DNA from: Apiospora phragmitis
Lineage: Eukaryota; Ascomycota; Sordariomycetes; Amphisphaeriales; Apiosporaceae
Reading direction: 5' to 3'
Assembly (NCBI GenBank): GCA_038363925.1
Contig: JAQQWL010000008.1
Coordinates: forward strand, 1,116,001 to 1,180,000
Length of the DNA stretch: 64,000 nt
Positions 23,900-34,575 of this stretch are shown piece by piece. Under the pieces are notes generated by a model. That model was given only the letters and a program-made list of their open reading frames with translations, had not been told where the DNA came from and made no database searches. The position numbers and the translations under genes were made by a program. The stretch's first letter is position 1. The number at the start of each line of letters is the position of its first letter.

Positions 23900-24257
23900 T
23901 AGCTGTGCCCTCTACTTTGATAGTGCCCGTCATTCGCGCCGCCAGCTGGTCGCCATCGCGGGGAAACTCGTGCCTGTAGGTAGAGCGATGTGGGGTGAGC
24001 CGCGATGAATATGATGTGCATGAAAATATGAGCGGGATGACGATTCACACAACAGGTTTGTATTCGCTGACCTTGCCGCGCCACTCGGCTATGTGTTTGA
24101 CATCGTCGTCGTACACTATACGCTGGCCGTTCATGACTTGGTAGAAGGTCGGCAGTGAGGTGCCCTCGGCATATTGAGCGGTGTCCTCGGGCCGGCCGGT
24201 GAGACTCAACTCCATGGCCCGCTGAAAGCCCTCACGGGTAGATATCTATTCGGACAT

Positions 24258-25177
24258 GGTGTCAGGGATTTCTTGGATAGAAATGATACAAAGTTGCTCG
24301 AGGATGTGTAGAAGAACTTGGAGTAGTTCGGTTGTTTCCTTTGCCTCAATAATAACGGGCAAAAACGAGCAGAAATACACACGATTCTTTGAACGGAGAG
24401 TTATAGAATTACATAGCCAAGTGGTGATTACGTCACTCAGTTGGTGATTGAGTCCGTCCGCACTAGCCCAGACGGCTCAGAAACGAAGAGCCCACTCCAC
24501 GATTTAATTGAATCAGCAAAATGGGGTGTATTCATGTAAGGGCGTGGAAGAACAGCCTAACAAACACGATCAATGTATGTCCTAGTATGTACGGATGATA
24601 CGGTGGATGGTGGAATGGGGTTCCTCAGGATAGGCAGCGTTCGGTGAGAAGTTTAGAGATACTCTTTAGCTCGGACTCTCTCTGAAGCAAGCTTGACAGG
24701 TTCTAGACAGTGACACATACGAGTGTAACCTCTTCGGTAGCCTATACACTGAAGAAAGCCGGCAACGACAGCGTGGCTGATGAATTGCACAAAATGACCT
24801 ATCCATATACCGTGTTAGACAACTATAATATTCCAAGTGCTTGCATGACATGGAGTCGTTTGAAAGACATGTGGCGTATTCGGAGCGTTTGTCTATTCGC
24901 TCGAGAATTTCCTTGGCGTAAATACGTGCAAACTCCGAGATGTAAAGTCCGTGGCTGGCTACTGCAATCCGAATACACCATAAACAGAAGCGCAAGAATG
25001 TAGAGGAGAACGCAGATTAGGAGTTGATATCCGACAGAACATAATTAGGCTGTTCAGGTGCATCCGCGTTATTCATTAGTAAGTGTCCTCATCACCAAGC
25101 TTCTCTAACGATCCGTCGTATAATTACCGCACGTCCCGCGCACCACACCATCATCTCATTGCCTGTCAAGCACAAGC
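24258..25177. other. Intergenic
   Basis: No supportable gene. A minus-strand frame at 24666-24995 is unrecognised and has no start or splice context. Confidence 0.45.
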
Positions 25178-26274
25178 ATGGCTGCTGCAAACCGCGTACT
25201 CTGGCAAGATGAGGTCGGCGTCCCCGGCGTTATCCGCGAGAGGGCGCTCCCCACGGCGACGAGCTCGGCGACCGCAAGGTCCTGGTCAAGGTCCAGGCCT
25301 GGGCCATGAACCCCTGCGACAGCATACTCCAGACGACGGCGCTCCCCTTTGTCAAGTACCCCGTCATCCTGGGCAAGACCTCGCGGGCACGGTCGAAGCC
25401 GTCGCTCCGGGCTCCGCGGCCGCCGCCAAGTTCAGCGTCGGGGACCGCGTGTTTGGCTTCACCGCCAATAACGGCTTCCAGGACTACGTGCCTCTGGACT
25501 ATACCCTGATGGCCAAGATCCCGTCCGCGGACATGCCGTATCGCGATGCCGTCATCTTCGGGCTCTGCACCACCACGAGCTCCTTCTCCCTCTTCGGCAA
25601 GGACTATCTGCACCTCGAGTTCCCTAAGCTGGGGGCGACCAAGACGGGGAAGTCGGTCCTCGTCTGGGGCGGCAGCTCGGCGGCCGGCAGCAACGCGATC
25701 CAGATGGCCACGGGGGCGGGGTACGATGTGATCACTACCTGCTCGCCGCGCAACTTTGATTACGTCAAGGGCCTCGGCGCCGTTAAGGCCTTTGACTACA
25801 ACAGCCCCACTGTCGTCCAAGACGTCGTCGCCAAGCTCGATAAGGGCGAGTGCACAGGTATCTACATGGCGGCGGGAAGCAACGCCGCCGCGTGCCAGGT
25901 CTCGGCCGCGTCCAAGAAAAAGGTCAGTAGACACCATCCCTCCCTTTTCACACTGAATGTGTTACGTGGGAGACTAACCAGCATACCCTGATCAGCTCTT
26001 CGTCGCCTCCTCAAACCCTATGGCACCCACTGACATCCCTGAAGGCGTCGAGGCCAAGTTTACATTTGGTGCCGGCATTGGTCCCGAGGCCTTTGCCGAG
26101 ACGCTGCCTGCTACCTTTGGCGGATATCTGCCAGAGGCATTGGCAAAGGGGGTGTACAAGATTGCCCCTTCGCCACAGGTCGTGAACAGAAAAGGCCTCG
26201 ATGGGGTCCAGGAAGCCTTGGATATCCTGAAGAACGGGACATCAGCGGTGAAGCTGGTTGTTGAGCACTCTTAG
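25178..26274 (+). CDS. MDR-family zinc-type alcohol dehydrogenase / enoyl reductase-like (ToxD type)
   Basis: NADPH-dependent medium-chain reductase of the group that includes fungal trans-enoyl reductases and ToxD-like proteins. The start MAAANRVLWQDEVG leads to VLVKVQAWAMNPCDSILQ, DLAGTVEAVAPGS and FSVGDRVFGF. The cofactor region reads SVLVWGGSSAAGSNAIQMA and VITTCSPRNFDYVKGLGA. One intron (25923-25995) is in phase; the last exon ends AVKLVVEHS. The structural-zinc Cys cluster is absent, as in this subgroup. Two single-base losses break the frame: near 25255 (ALPT to GDELGDRK, one G short) and near 25374 (VILG to QDLAGTV, one C short). With both bases present the protein would be about 340 aa, normal for the family. 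The substrate is unknown; enoyl reduction is only an analogy. Confidence 0.8.
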
Positions 26275-27051
26275 GCCTTGGTTGGTCGACGGGAGTCTTG
26301 CGTGCACTTATAAAATACTGCAACTGATTCTCGTCATAACTCATGATTCAATAGACCGCTTGCTGCAAGCAAAACACTGTCGAAGTGAGTGAGTGATAGA
26401 TTCAATGAATAGGGTAAAGCTCCTGGACTTCGGCATGAACGAAGCAGTAAGCAAGATGAATGTTCGAATGTGATATGCTGGAGGTCCCTGGTTAGCTCGA
26501 CTTGGCTGAGTTTCATGCATATCGGTTTACTGGTCTATTAAGCTCTCTGATTCGTCAAGACCCTGCTGCTATATGTGGCAAATGTCCAATCATACGTGGC
26601 GTGGCAGTGCAATTCGTGGCTTAGGCAGCCCCTTTTTCTGGGGCAAAAAAGGACACCCGTGCCGACCACCCGGTTCTTCGCCCTATTGGAAACACCAAAA
26701 GCTATCCATACGGCATGATTAGCCGGGTTTCAAGAACGATTGCGGCCGTTGTAAGTTGCAGCCGGCCTATCTTGGCATACTTACTGTACGCTATTAGTCC
26801 GACCATCATATGGCCAGGGACCAGTTAGATGTTAGCATTGTCCTGCGTGATGTAGCTGGAACGGAGGGTGGCGATAGAGTGCCAAGACCCATGCAGTCTA
26901 TTTTAAAACACATAGCCGCCTATCAATGTCAATCCGGGGAAGAGTTTGTCACAGGTTCATCCCGACTCGACCTTCCTCGCACGCAACCCAACCCACTCCA
27001 TTCATCCGTTTCGCGTGTGTATCTTGTCGCACAACCACCCCCCTATACACC
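26275..27051. other. Intergenic, promoter of the small secreted protein
   Basis: No gene. A pyrimidine/CA-rich leader (about 26970-27050) precedes the secreted-protein start. Confidence 0.5.
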
Positions 27052-27660
27052 ATGAAGTCGTCCTTCATCACCACCGCAGCCAGTCTGCTGATGAGCTTCT
27101 CCCCTGCTGTTCTGGCTCGCCCCAGCCAACAAGAAGTGAACCGTCTCCTTCCCAGCCGGAACGCCAGCCCAGAACCGCTCGACCTCGGCAATGTGGGCGA
27201 CGCCTTCAAGGACGGCTGGGGCAAGGTCGAGGACGGTTTCGACAAGGTTGGCGACTGGTTCAAAGACTTGCCCCAGGAGGTCAAGGACCTCAACGACACG
27301 GTCGGCGACATGTCAAGAAGGCCGCCAAGGACGCCTGGACGCTCGACGTCGGCGGCTGCAAAATCGTGCAGTGTGCTACAGCTCTGGCGCCGACGGCGTT
27401 GACCTGCGTTGTGAGCTCCATTGACGGGAACCCCCTGACCTGCATTGGCGCTGTAAGTTACCTTTTCCTCCTTCCCCTCTCATGCAAAAACTGGTGATAT
27501 AAAAAATCGTGACCTGTTATTAGAGTGGCTGGCTGACTGACTTGTTGCTTTCTAGCTCACTTCCCTCGCTGTGAAGGCGCCGCAGGTCTGCGACGCATGT
27601 CGGGATGCGGTGGTAAAGAATATCGGGCTCAAGAGCGTTGACTCCAAATGCAGCAAATAG
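27052..27660 (+). CDS. Small secreted cysteine-rich protein
   Basis: Begins MKSSFITTAASLLMSFSPAVLA, a clear signal peptide, then a pro-like region with charged, amphipathic DGWGKVEDGFDKVGDWFKDL. The C-terminal domain has seven Cys: GGCKIVQCATALAPTALTC, then NPLTC, then APQVCDAC, then SKCSK at the stop. The spacing C-x4-C...L-x-P...C...C...P-x-x-C-x2-C resembles the small fungal 'calcium-binding / saposin-like' secreted proteins, but this is only a pattern resemblance. Intron 27453-27555 is in phase. Near 27312 one G appears missing (GDM should run into VKKAAKDAW), breaking the frame just before the Cys domain. Total about 165 aa. Function unknown; an effector or surface role is possible but unsupported. 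Confidence 0.65.
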
Positions 27661-28203
27661 CCATGATAAGGGGCTGTAGGCCATGGCTGTATTAGCAAAT
27701 ATGATGCTCAAGTGCGTCCGTTGGCATGATGATTTAGGCCATTATATGGTCAATATGATTAATGTCTATGATTATCGTTCGTCTGAGCTGGCAATCTCAA
27801 TGAAGCTTTTCAACTATCAATTCAAATTTTGTTACATCCATCAGGATTATCACACCTGAAGTCGACTTGCACCAGGCCAACGATGCGTGCATGGTTCTGT
27901 ACCATCTCATTTCCTACTTCAGGGGGGGCGGCTCGGGTATTGGTCCCAGTAGAGACCACCAAGGTTAGAGCTGTCGAATAAGTATAAGAGAAGCTGCACA
28001 GAAAGTACTGACGCTTGCTCAGTTTTAGTAAGCTCCCCCTTCCCCCCCTCTCTTCTCCTCGTGGTATATGAGCGTCTGAGCTGAGCTGAGGGGGAGGAGG
28101 TTCGGCGACTCAACTTACCTCTGTCACGACGGAGTCCGCCGTCGACGTCGGCCAGTTCGCCTTTTTCTTTAGGCAATTTATTTTGATTTGTGTAATTTGC
28201 AGA
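27661..28203. other. Intergenic
   Basis: No gene supported. C-rich runs occur near 28030-28050. Confidence 0.5.
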
Positions 28204-28660
28204 TTACTTTGCTGGCCTATCAAGCTGTTAGCCACCATCGAGTTGTTGCAGCATTCGGATCTAACCCTGAGATGGCCGAAAGGATTTGACAGCTCGAAGA
28301 GCAAGTTGGGAGGGTTTCACGAGGCTTGGAGTCAGCCCAGCAATCTCTTACTATTGTGGCTTTGAAAAATGAAACAATATCGAAGGAGACAGAATCCTTG
28401 AAGAAGGATGTTACCAATGAATGCCGCCGCCGCGAAGCTGCAGAAGAAGAATTGAGAGTGCTAAAGGCCGAGCAGACCGGAGTACATGTTGTACCTGCTG
28501 GTCAAGCAGCCCAATATACTTGCGGCGTCGGCTGGGGTCGGGCAAAGGGCATATCAGGACACCTGTGCAGAGGCGCGACGTTTCTTCAAATCGGCGGCCA
28601 CGTGGGACCCCGAACCAAGAAGACGCCCGAAGGATGCTGGTGACCGGGGCGGGTGATCGG
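28204..28660 (+). pseudogene. Coiled-coil protein remnant of unknown family
   Basis: A plus-strand frame reads LLAYQAVSHHRVVAAFG, SNPEMAERI, a stop, then QLEEQVGRVSRGLESAQQSL, IVALKNETISKETESLKKDV and RRREAAEEELRVLKAEQTG: a strong coiled coil. Then, in another frame, KQPNILAASAGVGQRAY and CAEARRFFKSAATWDPEPRR. At least one stop and one frameshift are needed. I do not recognise the family, and there is no start codon. It looks like an old gene fragment. Confidence 0.4.
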
Positions 28661-29289
28661 GTCCACGGCGCGTACCTGGCGGCTGTGTGGCGAGATGACG
28701 GGGGCCTCCCGGGCGCACGGGGAACTGCGCATCCCTGGATCAATGCAGCGCCTCTCTGCTAATCGAGAGGCTATTGGATCATTTAGATGTACTGGAGGCC
28801 GATCCCAGCACTTTGCCGCGACGACGTTGGGCCTGACGGCTCTCTTTGGTGCTTAGGACTCATTTGCCCCTGGAGACCAAAAGCAACGAGGTCATGGATC
28901 AATCAGAGATGCATCGCTCGGCTGAACCATCACGGAATCAGGTTCCTCTATAGCAGAGGACAGCGCATAGGAGGGAGGTATGGCGTACATTGCTTTGCGC
29001 GCAAGTACGTAATTGGTCCGTTTAGGTTGCTCGGATTGATTGTTAGGTAATTGCTACAGTAGCCCACATATCCGAAGCTCTGTTTTCACATAATCATCCC
29101 CATATATTGTAGGAGACTCTCGTTCTTCCAGGTCAAATTTGATCCTGTAACTTGCATTTCTTATTTGCTTAGGTATTGTTAAAATTGTTCATGGCGCCCA
29201 CCCAATAACTCCAAATCTTTCAAAAGCACAGCGTCCTGTGGCTCAGACCGCCCCATGGGCCGGTGTCGAATGAAGCAATCACCAAAAAA
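28661..29289. other. Intergenic
   Basis: Nothing supportable in either strand. Confidence 0.5.
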
Positions 29290-29806
29290 TTAAGCCCCAC
29301 CCTCGCGCTTGGCGTACTCCTCCTCCATCGCCTCGGCGTACTTGTCTCGGCCGATCGAGGGTCGTCGTGCAGAACACCGTTCTTCAAGACCTGCTCGGGC
29401 GTGGGCCGGTGCAGGATCTTCTCGTTGAGGGTGTCGGCGCGCATGTGCTTCTCGAGCTGTGGCAGAACAAAGCAACGTTAGAACGCAACCGGATCTGTGG
29501 GGGGCGCAACCGTGCGTCAGGTGCGCAATGGGATTTGGACATACCTCCTTCTGCTTCTCGATCAGGCTGGGCGCGGCGTTGGAGGCGGGCAGGATGTTCT
29601 CTGGGAATGACGTCAGTTTTTGGTCATGGCTGATTGCGCGCATCGGACGTCAGTTGCGATGTTTACATACTCTCAATGAGCTCGGAGCGCTCAGGTCGGT
29701 GGCGAAGGTGCTCCTCAAGCGAGTTCTTGCGCCTGGCATCGGGACGGCTGGGAGAGATGGGCGTCCGGTCGATGCTCTCGGTCTGGGGTACGTCTTCGCT
29801 AGCCAT
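29290..29806 (-). CDS. RPEL-repeat protein (G-actin-binding motif)
   Basis: Small fungal protein of two to three RPEL repeats, motifs known in animals to bind G-actin. Exons are 29806-29671, 29600-29545 and 29456-29290 and splice in phase. Repeat 1 reads RRKNSLEEHLRHRPERSELI, running through the intron into EKNILPASNAAPSLIEKQKE. Repeat 2 reads LEKHMRADTLNEKILHRPTP then EQVLKNGVLHD. The end should be SIGRDKYAEAMEEEYAKREG, but one C appears missing in the run at 29358-29361, shifting the frame. About 120 aa. The N-terminus MASEDVPQTESIDRTPISPS is disordered. Its function in fungi is not established. Confidence 0.8.
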
Positions 29807-31542
29807 GGTGACAATAGTGAGGTGTATATGTATGGATAGGTCAGTTGCTAGATGGGATAGATCTAGGCAAAGTAGTAGAGACGAGGTAGGGAGGCGATGG
29901 TTGTCTTATATACTGAGACAGAGATTGGAGGGGACCAAAATTCCGCGACTGGAGATTGGGATGCAGGTCGTACTTAAAGTATGCGGGGGGAGCTTCTCAG
30001 CCTTCAGGGTCTACGACTACGTGGGACTACAGAACACAGGTGTGCTATGTTTATGCAAGATGGCATGGCTGCGGTGTGTAGGGCGTTGGCGGGCAACGGT
30101 CTCACCACCTTTCCCTTTTGGCCCTGTCGGGTCTGGCTGCATTCATCTGATTGATTCATTCTCATGGGCGATTGATGTCAGCGGGACCAGTCAGAGTTGG
30201 CCCTTAACGTGTGTTGTTGACCCCCGCCTTTGCCCGCAAACAGACAGCTATTACTCCAAGTCCCAAATCCCAAACCTAGTCGCAGATCCCTGGCTCGCTG
30301 ATGCAATGCTGGCGATCTCCCATTGGAATTTCAATTGCGAGCCCCCCTTCTGGTGCTCCTCCTGGGCTCCTCTCCTGGGCTCCTCTCCTGCGCTCGTGGC
30401 ACAACGGCCAGAAGCCAGGCACCAAAAGCGCATGATGGATTATGATCCTCAGACCACCGACGCGCCTACGAGACTCCAGTTGTGTGTGTGTCCCACGCTG
30501 TCCCCTCTCCCCTGCTCCCCCTCTCCCCCCTCAAATCAATGTGTCGCAGAGTCGCAGATGAATTTGTCCATTCTCCAAATTCGATTTCTTGTTTCTTGTT
30601 TCCCCTTTTACCGAAAAGCCAGTGCTTACCATGGTACAACACCGATGCTGAAACGCATTTCATTGCGTGCAGCGCCCACTGCCCAGTACTGAAATGCCGC
30701 CGGCTGCCTAGCTCTGCTGCGCTCGGCGGGGCTGTTTAGATTAGAGCATGTCCACTAATGCAAGGGGATAAGAGACTTCAGTGGACAACGAATTGCTTAA
30801 TGCAAGTACTTACAGAAGGAACACCTCACGCTTATGGATCAATGAAGCATACTCTGCGGCCTGCGACGAGCTGGGCTTGCGAACAAAAAGCGTCAGGAGC
30901 CGTCCTTGAATAGTAGCACGTCGGTATATCCTGGCTTGCAATATATTAACGATGCAGGTAGGTACACATTGCATTGGTGGTTTGGCCGAGTCAATCCAGC
31001 ATTTGGGTGGCATCGGTAACGGTCCGCAATGAATTGAGTGTACGACACGGAGTTGAAGATAAGATCCCACGTCACGAAGATATATGATCGTTCAGGGCCC
31101 TGTCGTTTCCTCTGTTTATTCTACAATCTTTCGATACGGTTCCCTCTTCGCCCAAACATGCGAAAAGGTGGAATTCGTGTTCAGGAAGAGAGCAATATCT
31201 TAGAGTGGAAGAGCCCCAGTCCAGTGGCGAGGACACTGCTTATGCCTTGATGCACAAGGCTGGTGGCGCTTCGCTAGGGACGAAGCCTGCCGACAGCAAT
31301 ACGGGCGTATTATGTAACATAAGGTTTGACGGTGTTCGATTGTTGACTTCGAGCGCGACAAAGATGCATCTGGGCCAGCCTCTGTTTATCCTGGCGGCCG
31401 TATGCCGATGCAGTCGCACGTATCTCACGATGTCTTGTCATCTAAGTCGCAGGCCGCGCTCTATTAAAGGCATCATTAACTCACCAGGTTGAGAGAATAT
31501 GATCACAACCTTCTGTCGCCAGCCCGATTCAGTCTTCCGAGA
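29807..31542. other. Intergenic between two divergent genes
   Basis: 1.7 kb with no supportable gene. A 352-codon plus frame runs through it from 29634, but it begins antisense to the RPEL gene and shows no domain. Low-complexity C-rich stretches lie at about 30350-30380 and 30490-30530. Confidence 0.5.
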
Positions 31543-33547
31543 ATGAAACGATCTGATATTCTGTCAGCAGTGCTCCTGGCCTGCCAGGCTCTTTTGATCG
31601 ACTCAGCACCGATCGACAGCGGAAACGAGAAGCGCCAGCTGAGTGGCGCGTATGACTATGTCATCGTTGGCGGAGGCACAGCTGGCCTAGTCATGGCAGA
31701 GCGATTGAGCGAAGACCCCAATATAAAGGTCGCAGTCATTGAGGCTGGAACCTACTATCAGATCAGCAACCCCATACTATCCAGCACACCAGCCGGTGAC
31801 TCTTTCTTCGCCGGGGCTAGCCCAACAGATACGAATCCGCTCGTGGATTGGAACATAGTCACAGCCCCTCAAGCAGGTGCGAATGGGCGTCGAGTCCACT
31901 ATGCGCGAGGCAAATGCTTGGGCGGCAGCTCAGGTAAGTAGATGAGGCACGGGAACAAAAAACACCTCCAGGAGGCCCTGGAATTGTACAAATATCCCAG
32001 TTTCTTTCGCAAGCTAACCGCCTCTCGCAGCGAGAAACTTCATGATCTATCAGAGGGGCAGCGCCCAGTCGTACCAAAAGTGGGCGGACGCTATCGGGGA
32101 TAACAGCTATAACTGGGAGAACTTCCAGCCTTATTTCAAGAAGAGTGTGGCATTCCGGACACCGTCGAGCTCTCGGGCGCCCAATGCGACGGCCGAGTAC
32201 AACCCAGCTGCCTTCAATGCCAATGGAGGGCCATTGGAGGTCGGCTATCCAAACTATGCGCAGCCATTCGCGAGCTGGCTTCAGCCGTCCCTGAACGAGA
32301 TCGGCATCCCCACCGTTCAAGACTTCAATAGCGGTCAGCTGATGGGCTGCCAGTATGCCGCGACGACTATCAATAGCAACATGAAGCGAGAGACCTCCGA
32401 GACTTCGTTCCTGAAAATTGCCGCCGGCCGCCCCAATCTCACGGTCATCCAGCTGGCATTGGCCAAGAAAGTCTTGTTTGACGGCAATAGGCGTGCGACA
32501 GGTGTGGTCTACCAAATTGGTCCCCTTGCCTTCACAGCGAAGGCCGCTCGAGAGGTGATTGTGAGCGCTGGGGCTTTCCAGTCGCCGCAGCTGTTGATGG
32601 TGTCCGGCATCGGACCTGCCGCGACGCTCAATCGATTCAACATCCCCATCATCGCGGACCGACGCGGTGTCGGGCAGGGCATGCAAGACCACGTCTTCTT
32701 CGGCCCCTCTTGGCGCGTTAAAGTCTCGACTTTGACCCGGATCGCCAACGATCCACTCTACGTCGCCGCGCAGTTCGCGGGCCCCTATTCCATATCCAAG
32801 CAGGGTCCGCTGACCAGCGACGGGTGCGACTTCCTGGGCTGGGAAAAAGTGCCGCGACAGCTTCTCCCCAGCAGGCCGCGGCGGACCTGTCATCCCAGTT
32901 CCCCGCGGACTGGCCCGAGCTGGAGTACATCTCGGGCCCCGGCTACATCGGGGACTTTTCCAGCATCGTGGCCGGGCAGCCCAGGGACGGCTACCAGTAC
33001 GCGACGCTGCTGGGCGCCCTCGTGGCGCCCCTGTCGCGCGGCAGCGTCACCCTCGCGTCGGCGGACACGGCGGACCTGCCCGTCGTCGACCCCAACTGGC
33101 TCACGCACCCGACCGATGTCGCCGTCGCCGTCGCGGCGTACAAGCGCATGCGTGCCGCCTTCGCCGCCCGTGCGATGCAGGGAGTCCTCGCGGACAGTGT
33201 GGAGTACTACCCGGGACCCCAGGTGCAGAGCGACGCGGAGATTCTGGCGACGATTCGGAAAGATGTCATGACAGTTGTGAGTCTTGTTCTTTTTCCTGTC
33301 CCCTTTCCTTTCCCACCACGTAATTAATACTGACGTATCAACGCAGTGGCATGCCAGCTGCACATGCCGCATGGGCAAGGTGGATGATCCCGATGCCGTC
33401 GTCGATTCCAACGCCAGAGTCATTGGCGTGACGGGTCTTCGGGTTGTGGACGCCAGCTCGTTTGCTCTGCTGCCACCTGGTCATCCCCAGAGTACTGTTT
33501 ACGCGTTAGCCGAGAAGATCGCTGCGCAAATCCGGGCTGGTTATTGA
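31543..33547 (+). CDS. GMC-family FAD oxidoreductase (aryl-alcohol/choline dehydrogenase-like), secreted
   Basis: Flavoprotein oxidising an alcohol; the substrate is not inferable. A signal peptide ([20 protein letters not shown]) precedes the FAD dinucleotide motif [21 protein letters not shown] signature 1 spans intron 1 (31934-32030): RGKCLGGSS joined to [10 protein letters not shown]. Signature 2 is [17 protein letters not shown]. The catalytic His lies in [11 protein letters not shown] just after intron 2 (33277-33346), with [14 protein letters not shown] near the end. Near 32844-32848 one A seems missing from an A-run: the frame should pass from FLGWEK into [14 protein letters not shown]. 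The protein would then be about 610 aa, full length. It faces away from the RPEL gene and lies beside an uncharacterised gene transcribed toward it. Confidence 0.85.
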
Positions 33548-33895
33548 AACAACTCAGCCGCCTCAACGACTTTGAAATGACTCGCGCGGGTTCGTCCGAA
33601 TCCTTGGCATTGGCGCTAATGTTTAGTTTCCTTTTATAATTAGAAGTTGTTCACGACCAAGTAATGTGAATAATGAGAATAATGAGACTCTTGCTGGACG
33701 TCAATTCACCTGTGCCTTTAATGTCATCTTTTTTTTAGGAAGAAAAGAACAAATACGCAGTCGCTCCATTTCATATCTCATAAGACAGAGTCTTTCTTTT
33801 TGGTTAACGCCAGAATCCCGTTGATACCCATGATGACATAATGCGAAACACGCACACACAGCCTTTCCCCAGCTGTGGGGTTCTGCCCCACGCCA

Positions 33896-34575
33896 TCACT
33901 CCGACGTATCCATCCACTCCGGGGAAGGGTACCCCGACCCCGTGTCGTGTCCACGTAATCGCTTGCTGTTGGTCCTGCTGCTGCTGTGCCTACTACCCCC
34001 GACCACTTCTGCCCCCTCGACAACCCGCCGCTTCTTCTCCAGCACGACGTCCCGAGACCCGCCGAAGCAATGCGGCAGCAGCCCGCGGTACTCTCGGCTG
34101 AACTGCAGCTGCCGGTTGAGCTCATCCTGCTCGTCCCGGCTGGCTTTCCGGGGGCGGATGTAGGGCGCCTCGTCGTCGACCAGGCCCGACCGCGCGTTGA
34201 GCAGCAACGTCTGCCGCGCCCGCGCGTGCGGCTCCGTGAGGCCGTCGGAGGCGGGGCCGAACAGTAGCCGCAGGTTCGGGGTGGTGTCTTTGCCGGTTAT
34301 TACTAGGCGGTGGAGGGGATACCTATGGTGTTGAGGTGATTGGTCAGAAGTTGGCATTTTCTTGCCCTATGCTCAAAGAGAGCTAAGAGGGAGGAGCTGC
34401 TGGACTGGGTTGGGGATTTGGTTTCTTACATAATATCGCATTCGTTGCCTCCCGGGCTTCCGCTTGGCAATACAAGGTTCAATTGCCGCGCCAGATCGCA
34501 TGCTTCCTCCCGCTTGTGTGCTTCGTAGACCCAGTACTGTTGTGCCTTGAATGCGGATGCTCGTGAACGTGCCAT
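33896..34575 (-). CDS. Uncharacterised 190-aa fungal protein
   Basis: Two exons, 34575-34430 and 34322-33896, splice in phase (GTAAGA donor, TAG acceptor) into 190 aa. The start has a good context (AAACATGG). It reads SRASAFKAQQYWVYEAHKRE and CDLARQLNLVLPSGSPGGNE, then PLHRLVITGKDTTPNLRLLF, EPHARARQTLLLNARSGLVD and EYRGLLPHCFGGSRDVVLEK. The tail is basic and low-complexity. There is no signal peptide or membrane segment. I do not recognise the family. The composition and clean splice argue for a real gene; the exact C-terminus is less sure given nearby indels. Confidence 0.55.

Larger units (their letters stand above)
21704..24257 (-). pseudogene. SnoaL-like (NTF2-fold) protein gene split by a transposon
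   Basis: Small NTF2-fold protein of the type found as polyketide cyclase, hydroxylase-like or unknown members in fungal clusters. The first exon, 24257-24049, reads EGFQRAMELSLTGRPEDTA and TSLPTFYQVMNGQRIVYDDD; an intron (24048-23974) leads to HEFPRDGDQLAARMTGTIKV up to 23900. A Fot1-like element then intervenes. The gene resumes at 21824 with YFESFMFAKVDKESGKLEWL and ends at a stop at 21704-21706. If the element and one TA are disregarded, the two halves are in the same frame. A second lesion, TAG at 24246-24248 (fourth codon), is one C-to-T change from CAG. The donor GTGAAT is weak. Total length about 130-140 aa without the element. Confidence 0.8.

Noticed and set aside
25230..25937. 235-codon minus-strand frame
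   Set aside because: Antisense to the MDR oxidoreductase; no family features.
29634..30692. 352-codon plus-strand frame
   Set aside because: It begins antisense to the spliced RPEL gene, has no domain or start context and runs through low-complexity intergenic DNA.
31859..32893. 344-codon minus-strand frame
   Set aside because: Antisense to the GMC oxidoreductase, whose FAD and catalytic motifs are clear on the other strand.
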